From JBBDMW01 sp040878005 (GTDB lineage Bacteria; Chloroflexota; Dehalococcoidia; Lucifugimonadales; Lucifugimonadaceae), in the NCBI GenBank assembly GCA_040878005.1, contig JBBDMW010000042.1, positions 1 through 64,000 of the forward strand: DNA of 64,000 nucleotides. The letters are read 5' to 3'. The translations under genes were made by a program, and so were the position numbers. Each line of letters opens with the position of its first letter. The first letter of the stretch is position 1. Positions 34,100 to 42,246 of this stretch are shown here, in pieces. The notes under the pieces were generated by a model that was given only the letters and a program-made list of their open reading frames with translations, was not told where the DNA came from and made no database searches.

Positions 34100-34774
34100 A
34101 TGAACCACATCGGCCCTTTTACCGAATCCCAGTACACCGTCCTAATAGGCGACGTCGAGGACTCTCGCGGCCTTCCCGACCGTGCGGGGGCGCAGCGCGG
34201 CCTCCAACAGGCGCTGCGGCGTCTGAACGAGGAACTGGAGCATGAGCTGGCGGCTCCCCTGGCGCTGACTGCAGGCGATGAGATACAGGGGCTGCTCAAC
34301 AGTCCCGAGGTGGCGGTCAGCATCATCGTGCGGCTGGCTGATGAGCTGTTCCCGGTAAGGCTTATCTATGGCCTCGGCACAGGCGCCCTGGCCACCGGCA
34401 TCTCGAGTCATGTGGCCGAGATCGACGGCCCAGCATTCCACCGCGCCCGCAATGCTCTCACTGCCGCAGGCCACACCGGTTCCTGGCTGGCCGCTGAAGG
34501 ATTCGGGCCAGAACTGGACCGGGCATTATCTGCGCTTTTTCACCTGATGAGTGCCATCCGCTCACGTTGGACCGGAAAACAGGCGAGCTACACTGCTGCA
34601 GCGCGGACCATGATGCAGAAGGACGTAGCCGGTCAGTTCGGCGTTAGTCCATCTGTCATCAGCGAAAGTCTGAAGTCGGCATCGTTCGAAGCTGTAATGG
34701 TCGGGGAAGAAGCAGCAAGACAACTGCTATCCGCATTCCGATCGCGGCAACTCGCCGCGGCCAACCATCCATAG
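34100..34774 (+). CDS. satD: SatD family protein with C-terminal helix-turn-helix
   Basis: A 224-residue protein of the SatD family: the N-terminal YTVLIGDVEDSRGLPDR strand and loop (about residues 10-26), PLALTAGDEIQGLL (about 52-65) with the conserved Gly-Asp-Glu, and a C-terminal KDVAGQFGVSPSVISESLKS that reads as a helix-turn-helix (about 182-201). SatD was named in streptococci from an acid-tolerance locus; its biochemical role is unknown. The start is ATG at 34100, since the predicted promoter ends there; an upstream ATG at 34076 would lie inside the operator. The DUF3307-like membrane gene follows, the usual SatD partner. Confidence 0.82.
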   Translation: MNHIGPFTESQYTVLIGDVEDSRGLPDRAGAQRGLQQALRRLNEELEHELAAPLALTAGDEIQGLLNSPEVAVSIIVRLADELFPVRLIYGLGTGALATGISSHVAEIDGPAFHRARNALTAAGHTGSWLAAEGFGPELDRALSALFHLMSAIRSRWTGKQASYTAAARTMMQKDVAGQFGVSPSVISESLKSASFEAVMVGEEAARQLLSAFRSRQLAAANHP

Positions 34775-34878
34775 ATGCGCTGGGTGGCTGAAACCGGCAC
34801 AGGCAGGCGTAAGAGCCAAGCCCATCGAAGCGGGCGGAAAACGGGCTCCAGTTCCTGCCATCATCTAAGGAGATACGT

Positions 34879-35241
34879 GTGCCACAACTTGACGTGATTG
34901 TCGCTGCTGCCGTCGCGTATGCATTCAACTGGCTCGTGGCCCCGGTAATGGTCAGCCGGCTGCTTCGCCGCTACCAACTCGAACGAGTGGCAACGGAAGA
35001 CGACGCTGGTGACGACGGAGTCGAGCGCGGCCGCATCATAGGCATCCTGGAGCGCATGATCGTCCTTACCCTGGTGCTGGTGGGCCAGTGGGGTGCGCTC
35101 GGCCTGGTCATAGCAGCCAAATCCATCGCCCGGTTCCGCAACCTGGACAACCGGGCCTTCAGCGAGTACTACCTCATCGGCACCCTGGCCAGCATCCTCA
35201 TCGCCACCGTTAGCGGGCTGCTGGTGCGGCTGCTGTTTTGA
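34879..35241 (+). CDS. DUF3307-like membrane protein
   Basis: A 120-residue protein with three transmembrane segments (about residues 6-22, 55-78 and 96-118). The stretch GRIIGILERMIVLTLVLVG followed by AAKSIARFRNLDNRAFSEYYLIGTL is characteristic of the C-terminal half of DUF3307 proteins, which sit beside satD in many genomes. The N-terminal half of that family, which is longer, is missing here, so this is a short variant. GTG at 34879 with TAAGGAG upstream. It lies about 100 bp after satD on the same strand, so one operon is likely. Confidence 0.75.
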   Translation: MPQLDVIVAAAVAYAFNWLVAPVMVSRLLRRYQLERVATEDDAGDDGVERGRIIGILERMIVLTLVLVGQWGALGLVIAAKSIARFRNLDNRAFSEYYLIGTLASILIATVSGLLVRLLF

Positions 35242-35262
35242 GCCGCAGCCAGTAGGTGGCGC

Positions 35263-35655
35263 CTACGCCACCGGGATTTTGTAGATGGACCACCACAGCG
35301 TCCAGCCCACCCTGTTTCGCAGTTCCTCGGCGTCCCATGGCTTGAGCATTCTCTCGTTCGAATAGAGCAGCGTTGCCTTGCGGCTGTCAGCATCGGAGGC
35401 CGATGATCTGACTATCGTTATCACTGGCAACTGAACGGTCATGGGATCCATGCGGACCTGCCTGAGCACGTCCCATCCATCCTCGCCGAGCACCGTCACG
35501 TCCAGCAACACCAGGTCGGGCGGGTTGTTGCGGATACGCAGCATCGCCTCCGGTCCGGTCGCCACCGTGATGACGTTGTGCCCCTCGCCAAACAGAGTGT
35601 TGGAAGCACGATTTCGAGATTCTGCCGTGGCATCAACCACAAGAATGGTTGCCAT
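35263..35655 (-). CDS. Single-domain response regulator (variant acidic pocket)
   Basis: A 130-residue CheY-like receiver domain. It begins ATILVVDATAESRN, so only one acidic residue (Asp8) occupies the place of the usual Asp-Asp or Glu-Asp pair. The phosphoacceptor Asp52 is in LVLLDVTVLGEDGW, Ser in ITIVRSSAS, and Lys in RMLKPWD. The missing acid may weaken magnesium binding, as in atypical receivers. There is no output domain. The C-terminus has an odd WTLWWSIYKIPVA. It is divergent from the second receiver gene at 36118 and converges on the DUF3307-like gene. Confidence 0.87.
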   Translation of the reverse strand: MATILVVDATAESRNRASNTLFGEGHNVITVATGPEAMLRIRNNPPDLVLLDVTVLGEDGWDVLRQVRMDPMTVQLPVITIVRSSASDADSRKATLLYSNERMLKPWDAEELRNRVGWTLWWSIYKIPVA

Positions 35656-36117
35656 TCACCGTTCCCCTGTTCGCATTCTGCCGCCATGCCTGGCGGGCTC
35701 ATGCGGATTGGATTGTCACACCTCTGGCTTCAGCCCCGCTGAGCGGGCGTCTCCAGAGATCGATCGTCTGCCACGCATACAGGCAGGCGCTACACCACAC
35801 ATGACAAGCATCCAGCCTGCGCAGGCCGGATGGGTAGGGCGCACAACATACCCCGTACTGTCGCAAAAGTGAAGTTTTTAACCAGAAATTTACGTAGGTA
35901 GCAGCACACAGGCAGGCGGGCTGCCAGCCGTCACAAGGCCCGGAATCCGCGCCCGGCACGGCCTGTCAGCCACATTGTCATTCGACAACTGCACACTTCC
36001 GGCAAACAAAATCCAACCGGTGCACCTGTTCCGCCATGCCGCCAAATGACTAAGAATCATCCAAACGCCGCAGCGAGGAATGGCGGCGTCCGTAACAGGC
36101 GTCAGGAGAACGTAAAC
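35656..36117. other. Divergent promoter region between two receiver genes
   Basis: A 462-bp region with an AT-rich core near 35868-35895 (TTTTTAACC and ACGTAGG pieces) that could hold promoters. GC-rich repeats of CAGGCAGGCG occur at about 35780 and 35912. No gene or RNA was recognised. Confidence 0.4.
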
Positions 36118-36561
36118 ATGGCATGCATACTCGTTGCTGATGATAGCCCGGATGTGCGGGCGGCCCTCGTAGCCATACTTGAAGACGTGGGCCACACTGT
36201 GCTCGCTGCATCGGACGGGCAGGAAGCGGTACGGGTCGCGGGAATTACGACTCCTGATGCAATGATGCTTGACCTGATGATGCCCCGCCTGGACGGCATT
36301 GGCGCGCTCAAGCAGCTCCGCGCTGACTCCAGGACGTGCCGGGTTCCGGCCATCATGATCAGCGCGATCGATGATCCGGTTTACAAGCAACTCGCGGCCA
36401 GGGCCGGGGCACAGGCGTACATCACCAAGCCGTGGAGCGCCGGGCTGATCGAAAGCTACGTCGGCCGCGCTCTTACAGCAGGACGGGCCGCCCTGTCCAC
36501 CCTGGGAAAGAGCCCCGGCACGGCGGTCCACGGCCGGGCGCCTGTCTCCGCAGCCGCCTGA
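36118..36561 (+). CDS. Single-domain response regulator
   Basis: A 147-residue CheY-like protein with a complete receiver active site: Asp8-Asp9 in ILVADDSPDVR, phosphoacceptor Asp52 in MMLDLMMPRLDG, Ser in IMISAIDD, and Lys in YITKPWS (about residue 103). The last 25 residues are a low-complexity tail. No kinase is in the neighbourhood, so its partner is elsewhere. The ATG at 36118 follows CAGGAGAACG and is preferred to the upstream Met at 36046. It is divergent from the atypical receiver gene, and the two may belong to one signalling unit. Confidence 0.9.
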   Translation: MACILVADDSPDVRAALVAILEDVGHTVLAASDGQEAVRVAGITTPDAMMLDLMMPRLDGIGALKQLRADSRTCRVPAIMISAIDDPVYKQLAARAGAQAYITKPWSAGLIESYVGRALTAGRAALSTLGKSPGTAVHGRAPVSAAA

Positions 36562-36947
36562 TCGCCAAAGCAGTCTCACTCACGCGTAGTTACATGGCAG
36601 CACGATCGGCAACCTTGGTGGCCAAGCCGGGGCCGACCCCCCGCCCGCTCCTGCTTGCCGCTGGGCCCGGCTGACACCCTCGGGCCCTCGCCGGAGCCTC
36701 TCGCTGCGCCCCCGTCAATGCCGTATCCTTGAGGCCGTTCCGTTGCTGTCCTGGCACGAAGCGCTGCTGTGACCGTTGCAGCCTCACTTGCCTTCGCCCG
36801 TGGCCGCACGCCTATCTGCGCCACCCGTCAACGCAAATCACGCCACGCATATGGAACGCTGTGTGCTGGGCTGGCAGGTATCCCACGGCCCGTCAGCCAA
36901 CGCTGGAACCCGTGCTTGTTTCACCCTGCGGCAGAGGTCCGATACTG
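36562..36947. other. Intergenic region upstream of the Eis-like gene
   Basis: A 386-bp, very GC-rich stretch. A small CTTGG-TGG-CCAAG hairpin lies near 36613. Several overlapping open frames here have no recognisable product. No promoter can be called. Confidence 0.4.
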
Positions 36948-38174
36948 TTGACGTTCGAAATCAGGCCCCACGCTGAAGATGAGATGGAACTCTTCCGTGC
37001 CACCGTGTACCGCGGGTTTGGTGGCCATCCATCTGCCGACCCCGAAGCCCTCCGGCAGTACCGGGAACGCGGCGATATCTCCCGTACGCTGGCAGCGTTT
37101 GACGATGACGAGATCGTGGGCACCGCCAACTCCTTCCTGTGGGACATGACCCTGCCAGGTGGCGATATGGTCCCATCAGCGGCAGTCTCAGCAGTGACAG
37201 TTTCAGCATCACACCGGCGACGGGGCATCTTCACGTCGATGATGCGCCGCCTGCTGGATGACGCACATGAACGCGACGAGCCATGCGCAATCCTGTGGGC
37301 ATCCGAGAGCATCATCTACGGCCGTTTCGGATACGGCATGGCGATCCAGCACGAGCACTGGAGCATAGAGACCCGGCACCGCACATTTGCATCTCAACCA
37401 CCCACGCCTGGCCGGGTGAGATTCGTCACACCAGAAGAGGCCAAACGTCTCTTTCCCGGTCCATGGGAACGGGAACGTCATCGCCGACCGGGCATGACCA
37501 ACCGCAGCGACGTGTTGTGGGAGAGCCGGCTGTACGATCCTGAACACGAAAGGTGGGGCGGCTTCGGAGGGTACTTTCATGCCGTTTACGAGCAGGATGG
37601 CAGCGTTGATGGTTACGTGTTGTACCGCCGAAAATGGGAGGAGCAGCCCGGAGCCGGGGCTACGCTACGAATCGTCGAGCTGGTCACTGCGACCGATGCG
37701 GCTTATGCAGCCCTCTGGCGCTTCTGCCTCGAGATGGACCTGGTAGGCAAAGTTGAAGCGGACAGGCCGGTCGGCGAACCACTTTGGTGGATGTTGGCTG
37801 ACCCGCGTCGTCTGCGGCGCATACCGTTCGATGCAATTTGGCTGAGAATCCTGGACGTGCCGGAAATGCTCACCAGGCGAAGGTACGCGGCGCCGGGCAA
37901 ACTGGTCCTGCAAGTAGAGGACGATTTCTGCCCGTGGGCTGCAGGCCGCTATGAACTGGATGGAGGACCTGACGGAGCCCGGTGCCAGTCAACCAATACC
38001 GAGCCGGACATCTCGCTGAGCACAGCAGAATTGGCGGCCATCTCCCTTGGCGGGGCGAAACTGGCCCCAATGGCGAGAGCGGCCCGAGTTGAAGAACACA
38101 CAGCCGGTTCGCTTGCCCGCGCTGACGCAATGTTTGCGGCTGACCCGCCGCCATGGTGCCCACAGGGATTCTAG
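36948..38174 (+). CDS. Eis-like N-acetyltransferase (double GNAT plus SCP2-like domain)
   Basis: A 408-residue protein with the Eis layout. A first GNAT domain (about residues 1-140) has the acetyl-CoA loop AVTVSASHRRRGIFTSMMRRLL and ILWASESIIYGRFGYGMA. A second GNAT-like domain follows (about 150-290), and then an SCP2-like C-terminus (about 300-405) with LVLQVEDDFCPWAAGRYELDG. Mycobacterial Eis acetylates amines of aminoglycosides and peptides as a hexamer; the natural substrate is debated. The start is TTG at 36948 with GCAGAGG upstream, which gives the family's usual length. A longer frame upstream adds only composition-biased sequence. Confidence 0.85.
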   Translation: MTFEIRPHAEDEMELFRATVYRGFGGHPSADPEALRQYRERGDISRTLAAFDDDEIVGTANSFLWDMTLPGGDMVPSAAVSAVTVSASHRRRGIFTSMMRRLLDDAHERDEPCAILWASESIIYGRFGYGMAIQHEHWSIETRHRTFASQPPTPGRVRFVTPEEAKRLFPGPWERERHRRPGMTNRSDVLWESRLYDPEHERWGGFGGYFHAVYEQDGSVDGYVLYRRKWEEQPGAGATLRIVELVTATDAAYAALWRFCLEMDLVGKVEADRPVGEPLWWMLADPRRLRRIPFDAIWLRILDVPEMLTRRRYAAPGKLVLQVEDDFCPWAAGRYELDGGPDGARCQSTNTEPDISLSTAELAAISLGGAKLAPMARAARVEEHTAGSLARADAMFAADPPPWCPQGF

Positions 38175-38299
38175 GCGCCGTCCCTGTACTTGAGGAACAA
38201 ATTGGTAACGGAGTCACACCTTCCCGTTCCTGCCCTGTTTCGCGGGACTAGTCGCTGCTATACTCGGCCAACTTGTAATCAATCCAGTGGTAGGTGTAG

Positions 38300-39391
38300 G
38301 TGAAATTGGCCCCGCAGGCCGGGACCATAATGACAATCGCCGGTGACGGCGGCGAGGGCCTTTCCGGCGATGGCGGAAACGCAATCAGAGCGCGTTTCAA
38401 CGCCCCCGCGCATTGTGCCTTTGACGCAGCCGGCAGTCTCTTCATCGCGGATATGAAGAACCACTGCGTCCGCATGATGGATCTTGTGGACGGGGACATC
38501 CAGCGGTTCGCCGGCACCGGAACTCCGGGATACGAGGGTGACGGCGGCCCAGCGGAGTCCGCTCTTCTCAACGAGCCTTTCGGCATCGCGGTTGCACACA
38601 ATGGCGACGTGTACGTTTCGGACCGGGGCAACCGGGCAATCCGCAAGGTTGATTCGGACTCGGGTCATATCAGCACCCTGGTGGACAGTGACGCCCTGCA
38701 GGCTCCCGCGGGCCTGGCCATAGACAATGAGGGGCATCTGCTTATCTGCGATCCGGCCGCCCACCGCGTTCTCCGGCTTAACCTGGCAACCTGCGAGACC
38801 AGCACCTTTGCTGGGACAGGCGAAGCGGGGCAGGCGGATGACGGTGACATCGCAGCCAGTGCCAGGCTTAACGAGCCGTTTGCAGTAGCCGTGGACGGAG
38901 ATGGAAACGTCTTCATATGTGAAGCTGCCGGGAACCGGGTAGTCTGCGTCGAGCCTGATGGACTCATTTACCTGTTCGCCGGCACTGGCGTGGCGGGGGC
39001 ATCAGGCGATGACGGCCCTGCTGATGCTGCAACCTTCAACGGCCCAAAGGGCATCGCCTGTGATTCGTCTGGCAATGTGGTCATTGCCGATACCGGCAAC
39101 TGCGCCGTTCGCGCTGTGCCGGCAGATTCGAGCAACATATACCGGATCGCCGGAGGCAAGCGTGGGTTCAGCGGCGATGAGAGCCGCGCCACGTTCGCAT
39201 CCCTTGCCGACCCACTGGGCTGCGCAATCGACGCAGACGGCGCTGTCTACATCATGGACGCTGGCAATAACCGGATCCGCGTAGTCGACGATTCTGGCCT
39301 CATTGGACACGGCGAAGACTACGAGGACGACGAAGACGACGACGCAGGCATGCCCGCCCGGTCACGCCGGGACGATTACGAGGACGAATAG
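38300..39391 (+). CDS. NHL-repeat beta-propeller protein
   Basis: A 363-residue protein made of about six NHL repeats. Typical units are NAPAHCAFDAAGSLFIADMKNHCVRMMD (about residues 34-61), NEPFGIAVAHNGDVYVSDRGNRAIRKVD and NEPFAVAVDGDGNVFICEAAGNRVVCVE. Between repeats run G-T-G-x-x-G-x-x-G-D-G-G loops (FAGTGTPGYEGDGGPA). There is no signal peptide, which is unusual because many NHL propellers are exported. The C-terminal 30 residues are a charged Glu/Asp/Arg tail. GTG at 38300 with GGTAGGTGTAGG upstream. The function is not predictable. Confidence 0.88.
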   Translation: MKLAPQAGTIMTIAGDGGEGLSGDGGNAIRARFNAPAHCAFDAAGSLFIADMKNHCVRMMDLVDGDIQRFAGTGTPGYEGDGGPAESALLNEPFGIAVAHNGDVYVSDRGNRAIRKVDSDSGHISTLVDSDALQAPAGLAIDNEGHLLICDPAAHRVLRLNLATCETSTFAGTGEAGQADDGDIAASARLNEPFAVAVDGDGNVFICEAAGNRVVCVEPDGLIYLFAGTGVAGASGDDGPADAATFNGPKGIACDSSGNVVIADTGNCAVRAVPADSSNIYRIAGGKRGFSGDESRATFASLADPLGCAIDADGAVYIMDAGNNRIRVVDDSGLIGHGEDYEDDEDDDAGMPARSRRDDYEDE

Positions 39392-39556
39392 CGTCTGCGC
39401 CGCGGACGCCCGTTGGCCCATGCCGGTCCAGGCAGTCTGCCGCCGGTTGGATTTCGCCTGTTTCCCAGTGGCGGTTAGTATTGCGCGGCAGTGGGTCCAA
39501 TTTAGATTGGACGCTTTTCATGACCGTTGGCGATAACACATCATTCCGGAAAGCTA

Positions 39557-40021
39557 ATGTCCATGTTCACCCCCGGACACCTTGGCAAATGGGAGCCTCT
39601 CTTTCACGACCTCGTGGAAGGCGAATCGCAGTCACTCACCCCCGAAGGCACGTGGATGCTTGGAGACAAGCCGGGACTCGTCGCAGTCCTTGAAGGTGAA
39701 GAGCTGGTCTACATCGGCGCAGCCGCAAGCATCGCTAAGACCCTTGCAACGTTCATAAAAGGGGGCGCCGTGAGCGACTTTCGTACGCACGTGGCCACGC
39801 TCGACCTCGGCATCTCACCCAAGACCGCTGAGCAGCGTGCACAGTCTGGACCCGCAGCAGAGAGGGTCAACAAGCGCATCAGCAAGATGAGGTACCGGGT
39901 GGTCCCCGCCCAGCCCAGTCTGCTGGACACACTTGCCGCTGCCTTTACCGTGGTTGGAGACCCGCGCTACAACGGCCCGACCGCCATGGCTAACCGGGCC
40001 ATAGACGCCCTGCCAAAGTAG
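39557..40021 (+). CDS. GIY-YIG-like small protein
   Basis: A 154-residue protein. Residues 36-62 read GLVAVLEGEELVYIGAAASIAKTLATF, which matches the start of the GIY-YIG nuclease fold: a strand ending in V-x-x, a turn, the Y-I-G strand and a following helix. SDFRTHVATLDLGI continues as in GIY-YIG-like proteins. The usual Arg and Glu catalytic residues are not obvious, so it may be inactive or use other residues. ATG at 39557 with CCGGAAAG upstream. It lies between the NHL gene and a scaffold gap. Confidence 0.6.
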   Translation: MSMFTPGHLGKWEPLFHDLVEGESQSLTPEGTWMLGDKPGLVAVLEGEELVYIGAAASIAKTLATFIKGGAVSDFRTHVATLDLGISPKTAEQRAQSGPAAERVNKRISKMRYRVVPAQPSLLDTLAAAFTVVGDPRYNGPTAMANRAIDALPK

Positions 40022-40029
40022 TTCGGCGC

Positions 40030-40120
40030 CCTACGTTCAGAGGTTCCGCAGGACTATCGAATAAAAAGAAGCGGGGGGGGGGGGGGGGNNNNNNNNNNCG
40101 GCTTATGCCGCGGCGCTTCC
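40030..40120. other. Poly-G tract and assembly gap between convergent genes
   Basis: A run of 19 G (40070-40088) leads directly into ten N (40089-40098). Left of the gap is AATAAAAAGAAGCG, and right of it GCGGCGCTTCC, so GAAGCG/CGCTTC form the arms of a hairpin that serves as terminator for the GIY-YIG-like gene and/or ftsZ. Poly-G next to a gap suggests loss of sequencing signal in the hairpin. Confidence 0.55.
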
Positions 40121-40142
40121 ACTTAACGTCTAATTTGACGGC

Positions 40143-41300
40143 CTAGCGGCGGGATGCCCCGTTGGAGCCATTTCCGCTGCGCCGGGGGTCAACGTAGCCC
40201 TCCTGCTTGAACCCCGTGTTGCGGTAGCGGCGACGAGCAGTGGGATGATGACGGAGGAACGGCGGGATCGCCATGGACGCAGGGTCTTCCATCGCAGCCC
40301 TGGCAAGCGCATCGGCCTCTTCCTCAACATCACCGGCCATGGGGAAGCCTGTCGCAATGATGGTCAGCTTGACCTCGTTCTCCATCCTCGGGTCAGTGAC
40401 CGTGCCGAAGATGATGTTGGCATCCGGGTGCACCATGCTGGAGATGACCTCCGAAGCGCGGTGGACCTCGTCAAGGGTCAGGTCAGTCCCGCCGGTCACA
40501 TTGAATATGACGCCAGTTGCGCCTTCAATGGAAACCTCGAGCAGCGGGCTGTGTACTGCCTCTTCGGCTGCCTGCACCGCCCTGTGCTCGCCAGTGCCTC
40601 TGCCAATGGCCATCCAGGCCGGGCCTGCATGCTCCATGACTGCGCGTACATCGGCGAAGTCCAGGTTGATCTCGCCGGGGACCAGGATCAGTTCGGCGAT
40701 CGACTGCACGCCCTGTCGCAGCACGTTGTCTGCCATCCGGAATGCGTTATCCATCGTCACCCGCTCGTCAGTCATTTCGAGCAGGCGGTCGTTTGGAATC
40801 GTAATGAGCGTGTCTACCTTGTCACGCAGGGCCTCAATGCCTTCCAGCGCCTTGCGGCGGCGGACGGAGCCCTCAAAAGCGAACGGCTTGGTGACGACCG
40901 CGATGGTCAGGGCGCCAATGTCCTGCGCCACCTCGGCCACCACGGGCGCCCCGCCGGTGCCAGTGCCGCCGCCCATGCCAGCGGCCACGAAGACAAGGTC
41001 AGCGCCTTCCAGCGCCCGCCTGATCTCGTCCTTGTCCTCTTCATGGCACGCACGGCCCTTGGAAGGGTCACCGCCGACACCAAGGCCGCGGGCGGTGTTG
41101 TCACCAACGCGGATCTTGATCGGCAGGTCTGAGCCTTCAAGAGCCTGCTGGTCAGTGTTTACGGCAATGTAGCCGACTTCCGGGATGCGTTCCCGGTACA
41201 TGCGGGATACGGCATTGGAGCCGCCGCCGCCGACACCGACCACCTTGATATTTGCGGTTCCGACTCGATCGTCGGCGATAGTTGACAGTTGATCCACCAT
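40143..41300 (-). CDS. ftsZ: Cell division protein FtsZ
   Basis: A 385-residue tubulin-like GTPase that forms the division ring. The phosphate-binding GVGGGGSNAV is near residues 22-31, the tubulin signature GMGGGTGTGGAP near 107-118, and the catalytic NLDFADVRAVM near 212-222. The C-terminal conserved peptide, which binds FtsA or ZipA-like partners, is seen as MAIPPFLRHH (about residues 345-354), followed by a basic tail. The ATG at 41300 lacks a clear consensus RBS but begins the usual N-terminus. It is not in a division/cell-wall cluster here; its neighbours are unrelated. Confidence 0.97.
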   Translation of the reverse strand: MVDQLSTIADDRVGTANIKVVGVGGGGSNAVSRMYRERIPEVGYIAVNTDQQALEGSDLPIKIRVGDNTARGLGVGGDPSKGRACHEEDKDEIRRALEGADLVFVAAGMGGGTGTGGAPVVAEVAQDIGALTIAVVTKPFAFEGSVRRRKALEGIEALRDKVDTLITIPNDRLLEMTDERVTMDNAFRMADNVLRQGVQSIAELILVPGEINLDFADVRAVMEHAGPAWMAIGRGTGEHRAVQAAEEAVHSPLLEVSIEGATGVIFNVTGGTDLTLDEVHRASEVISSMVHPDANIIFGTVTDPRMENEVKLTIIATGFPMAGDVEEEADALARAAMEDPASMAIPPFLRHHPTARRRYRNTGFKQEGYVDPRRSGNGSNGASRR

Positions 41301-41562
41301 ATGCTGCGTCTCCTCAGGCCTGCGGCAATGCCCGGATCTGCTGCGCCGATGGCCGCTGAGGTGTAAGACTGTCCCGTGGGGCGCTCAGTCCAGGTCCGAA
41401 CCTATTGACAGTTACGCCAGAGTCTAGGCAGCCGCCACATGCAGTGCATTGAAGATTTGCAGCGGATTTTCTCGTTTCCGTGTAGACGTGGGGCTTTCCA
41501 CAGTTGGATTCCCGTAGAAGACACCGGCCGTGGGGCCATGCGCCTTACGCCCGCCTGGCCGG

Positions 41563-42024
41563 TCAGACACTTCTGCCGAACACCTGCACCCTGCTGGGTT
41601 GCAGACCGCACGATCGCAGGAAACTGGCGTCGCGCTCGTCTTCCGGGCTTAGCGTGGCGAAAATGTCAGGTATGCCGCGCTCCCGGCACTGCGCCAACAA
41701 CGCCTCCACCAGCCGGGCGCCTATTCTCATGCGGCGCATCCCGGGGTCAACGCCCACCGCGACAATCCACACCCCGCGCGGCAGGCCGTACTGCCCTGCC
41801 TGTACCTCGGCCAGCAGGAAGCCCACTATGCGCCCGTCCACTTCGGCAATATGGGAGCCAATGGGCGGGTGAGGCAGGGTCTCCAGTTCAGTCAGTTCCA
41901 GGAAGCGGTTCACATGCGCGTCCCACGTTGTGGAACGGTCTTCGCCAAGTATCAACTGGTCGAGCGCGCGTACAGCGTCCCCGTCAGACTGCCTCAACAG
42001 TCGCACCGTCACGTCTTGAGCCAA
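41563..42024 (-). CDS. GNAT family N-acetyltransferase
   Basis: A 153-residue GNAT protein. HIAEVDGRIVGFLLAEVQ (residues 58-75) is the central strand pair, WIVAVGVDPGMRRMRIGARLVEALLAQ carries the acetyl-CoA loop (variant R-R-M-R-I-G-A), and the C-terminus has DASFLRSCGLQPSRVQVF. It resembles RimI-type or small-molecule acetyltransferases; the substrate is unknown. It is upstream of ftsZ on the same strand, 262 bp away, so cotranscription is doubtful. It is divergent from the TPP enzyme gene. Confidence 0.88.
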   Translation of the reverse strand: MAQDVTVRLLRQSDGDAVRALDQLILGEDRSTTWDAHVNRFLELTELETLPHPPIGSHIAEVDGRIVGFLLAEVQAGQYGLPRGVWIVAVGVDPGMRRMRIGARLVEALLAQCRERGIPDIFATLSPEDERDASFLRSCGLQPSRVQVFGRSV

Positions 42025-42246
42025 TTAGCCATTCCCTTTTTGAAGATCGCTGAGCCGGCTGCTCCGGCGACAACCAGCTTCATCCTACCATCGGGGCCTC
42101 CGGTGTCCTGCCCGTTCACATTGCAGCAAAGGGAAGCCGCGCATACACTGTGGCCGCTTTGGCCGGTGAATCGACTGCCGGCTGCCCTGCGGCCCGAAAC
42201 CCGCCGTAATTAGGCAGGAAGCTGCCAAGAGCTGGAGGAAGATTGC

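Noticed and set aside
35890..36579. Minus-strand open frame of 229 codons
   Set aside because: It runs antisense to the clear receiver gene at 36118.
36576..36824. Minus-strand open frame in the region before the Eis-like gene
   Set aside because: Arg/Ala/Gly-rich product typical of antisense reading of GC-rich sequence, with no domain or RBS.
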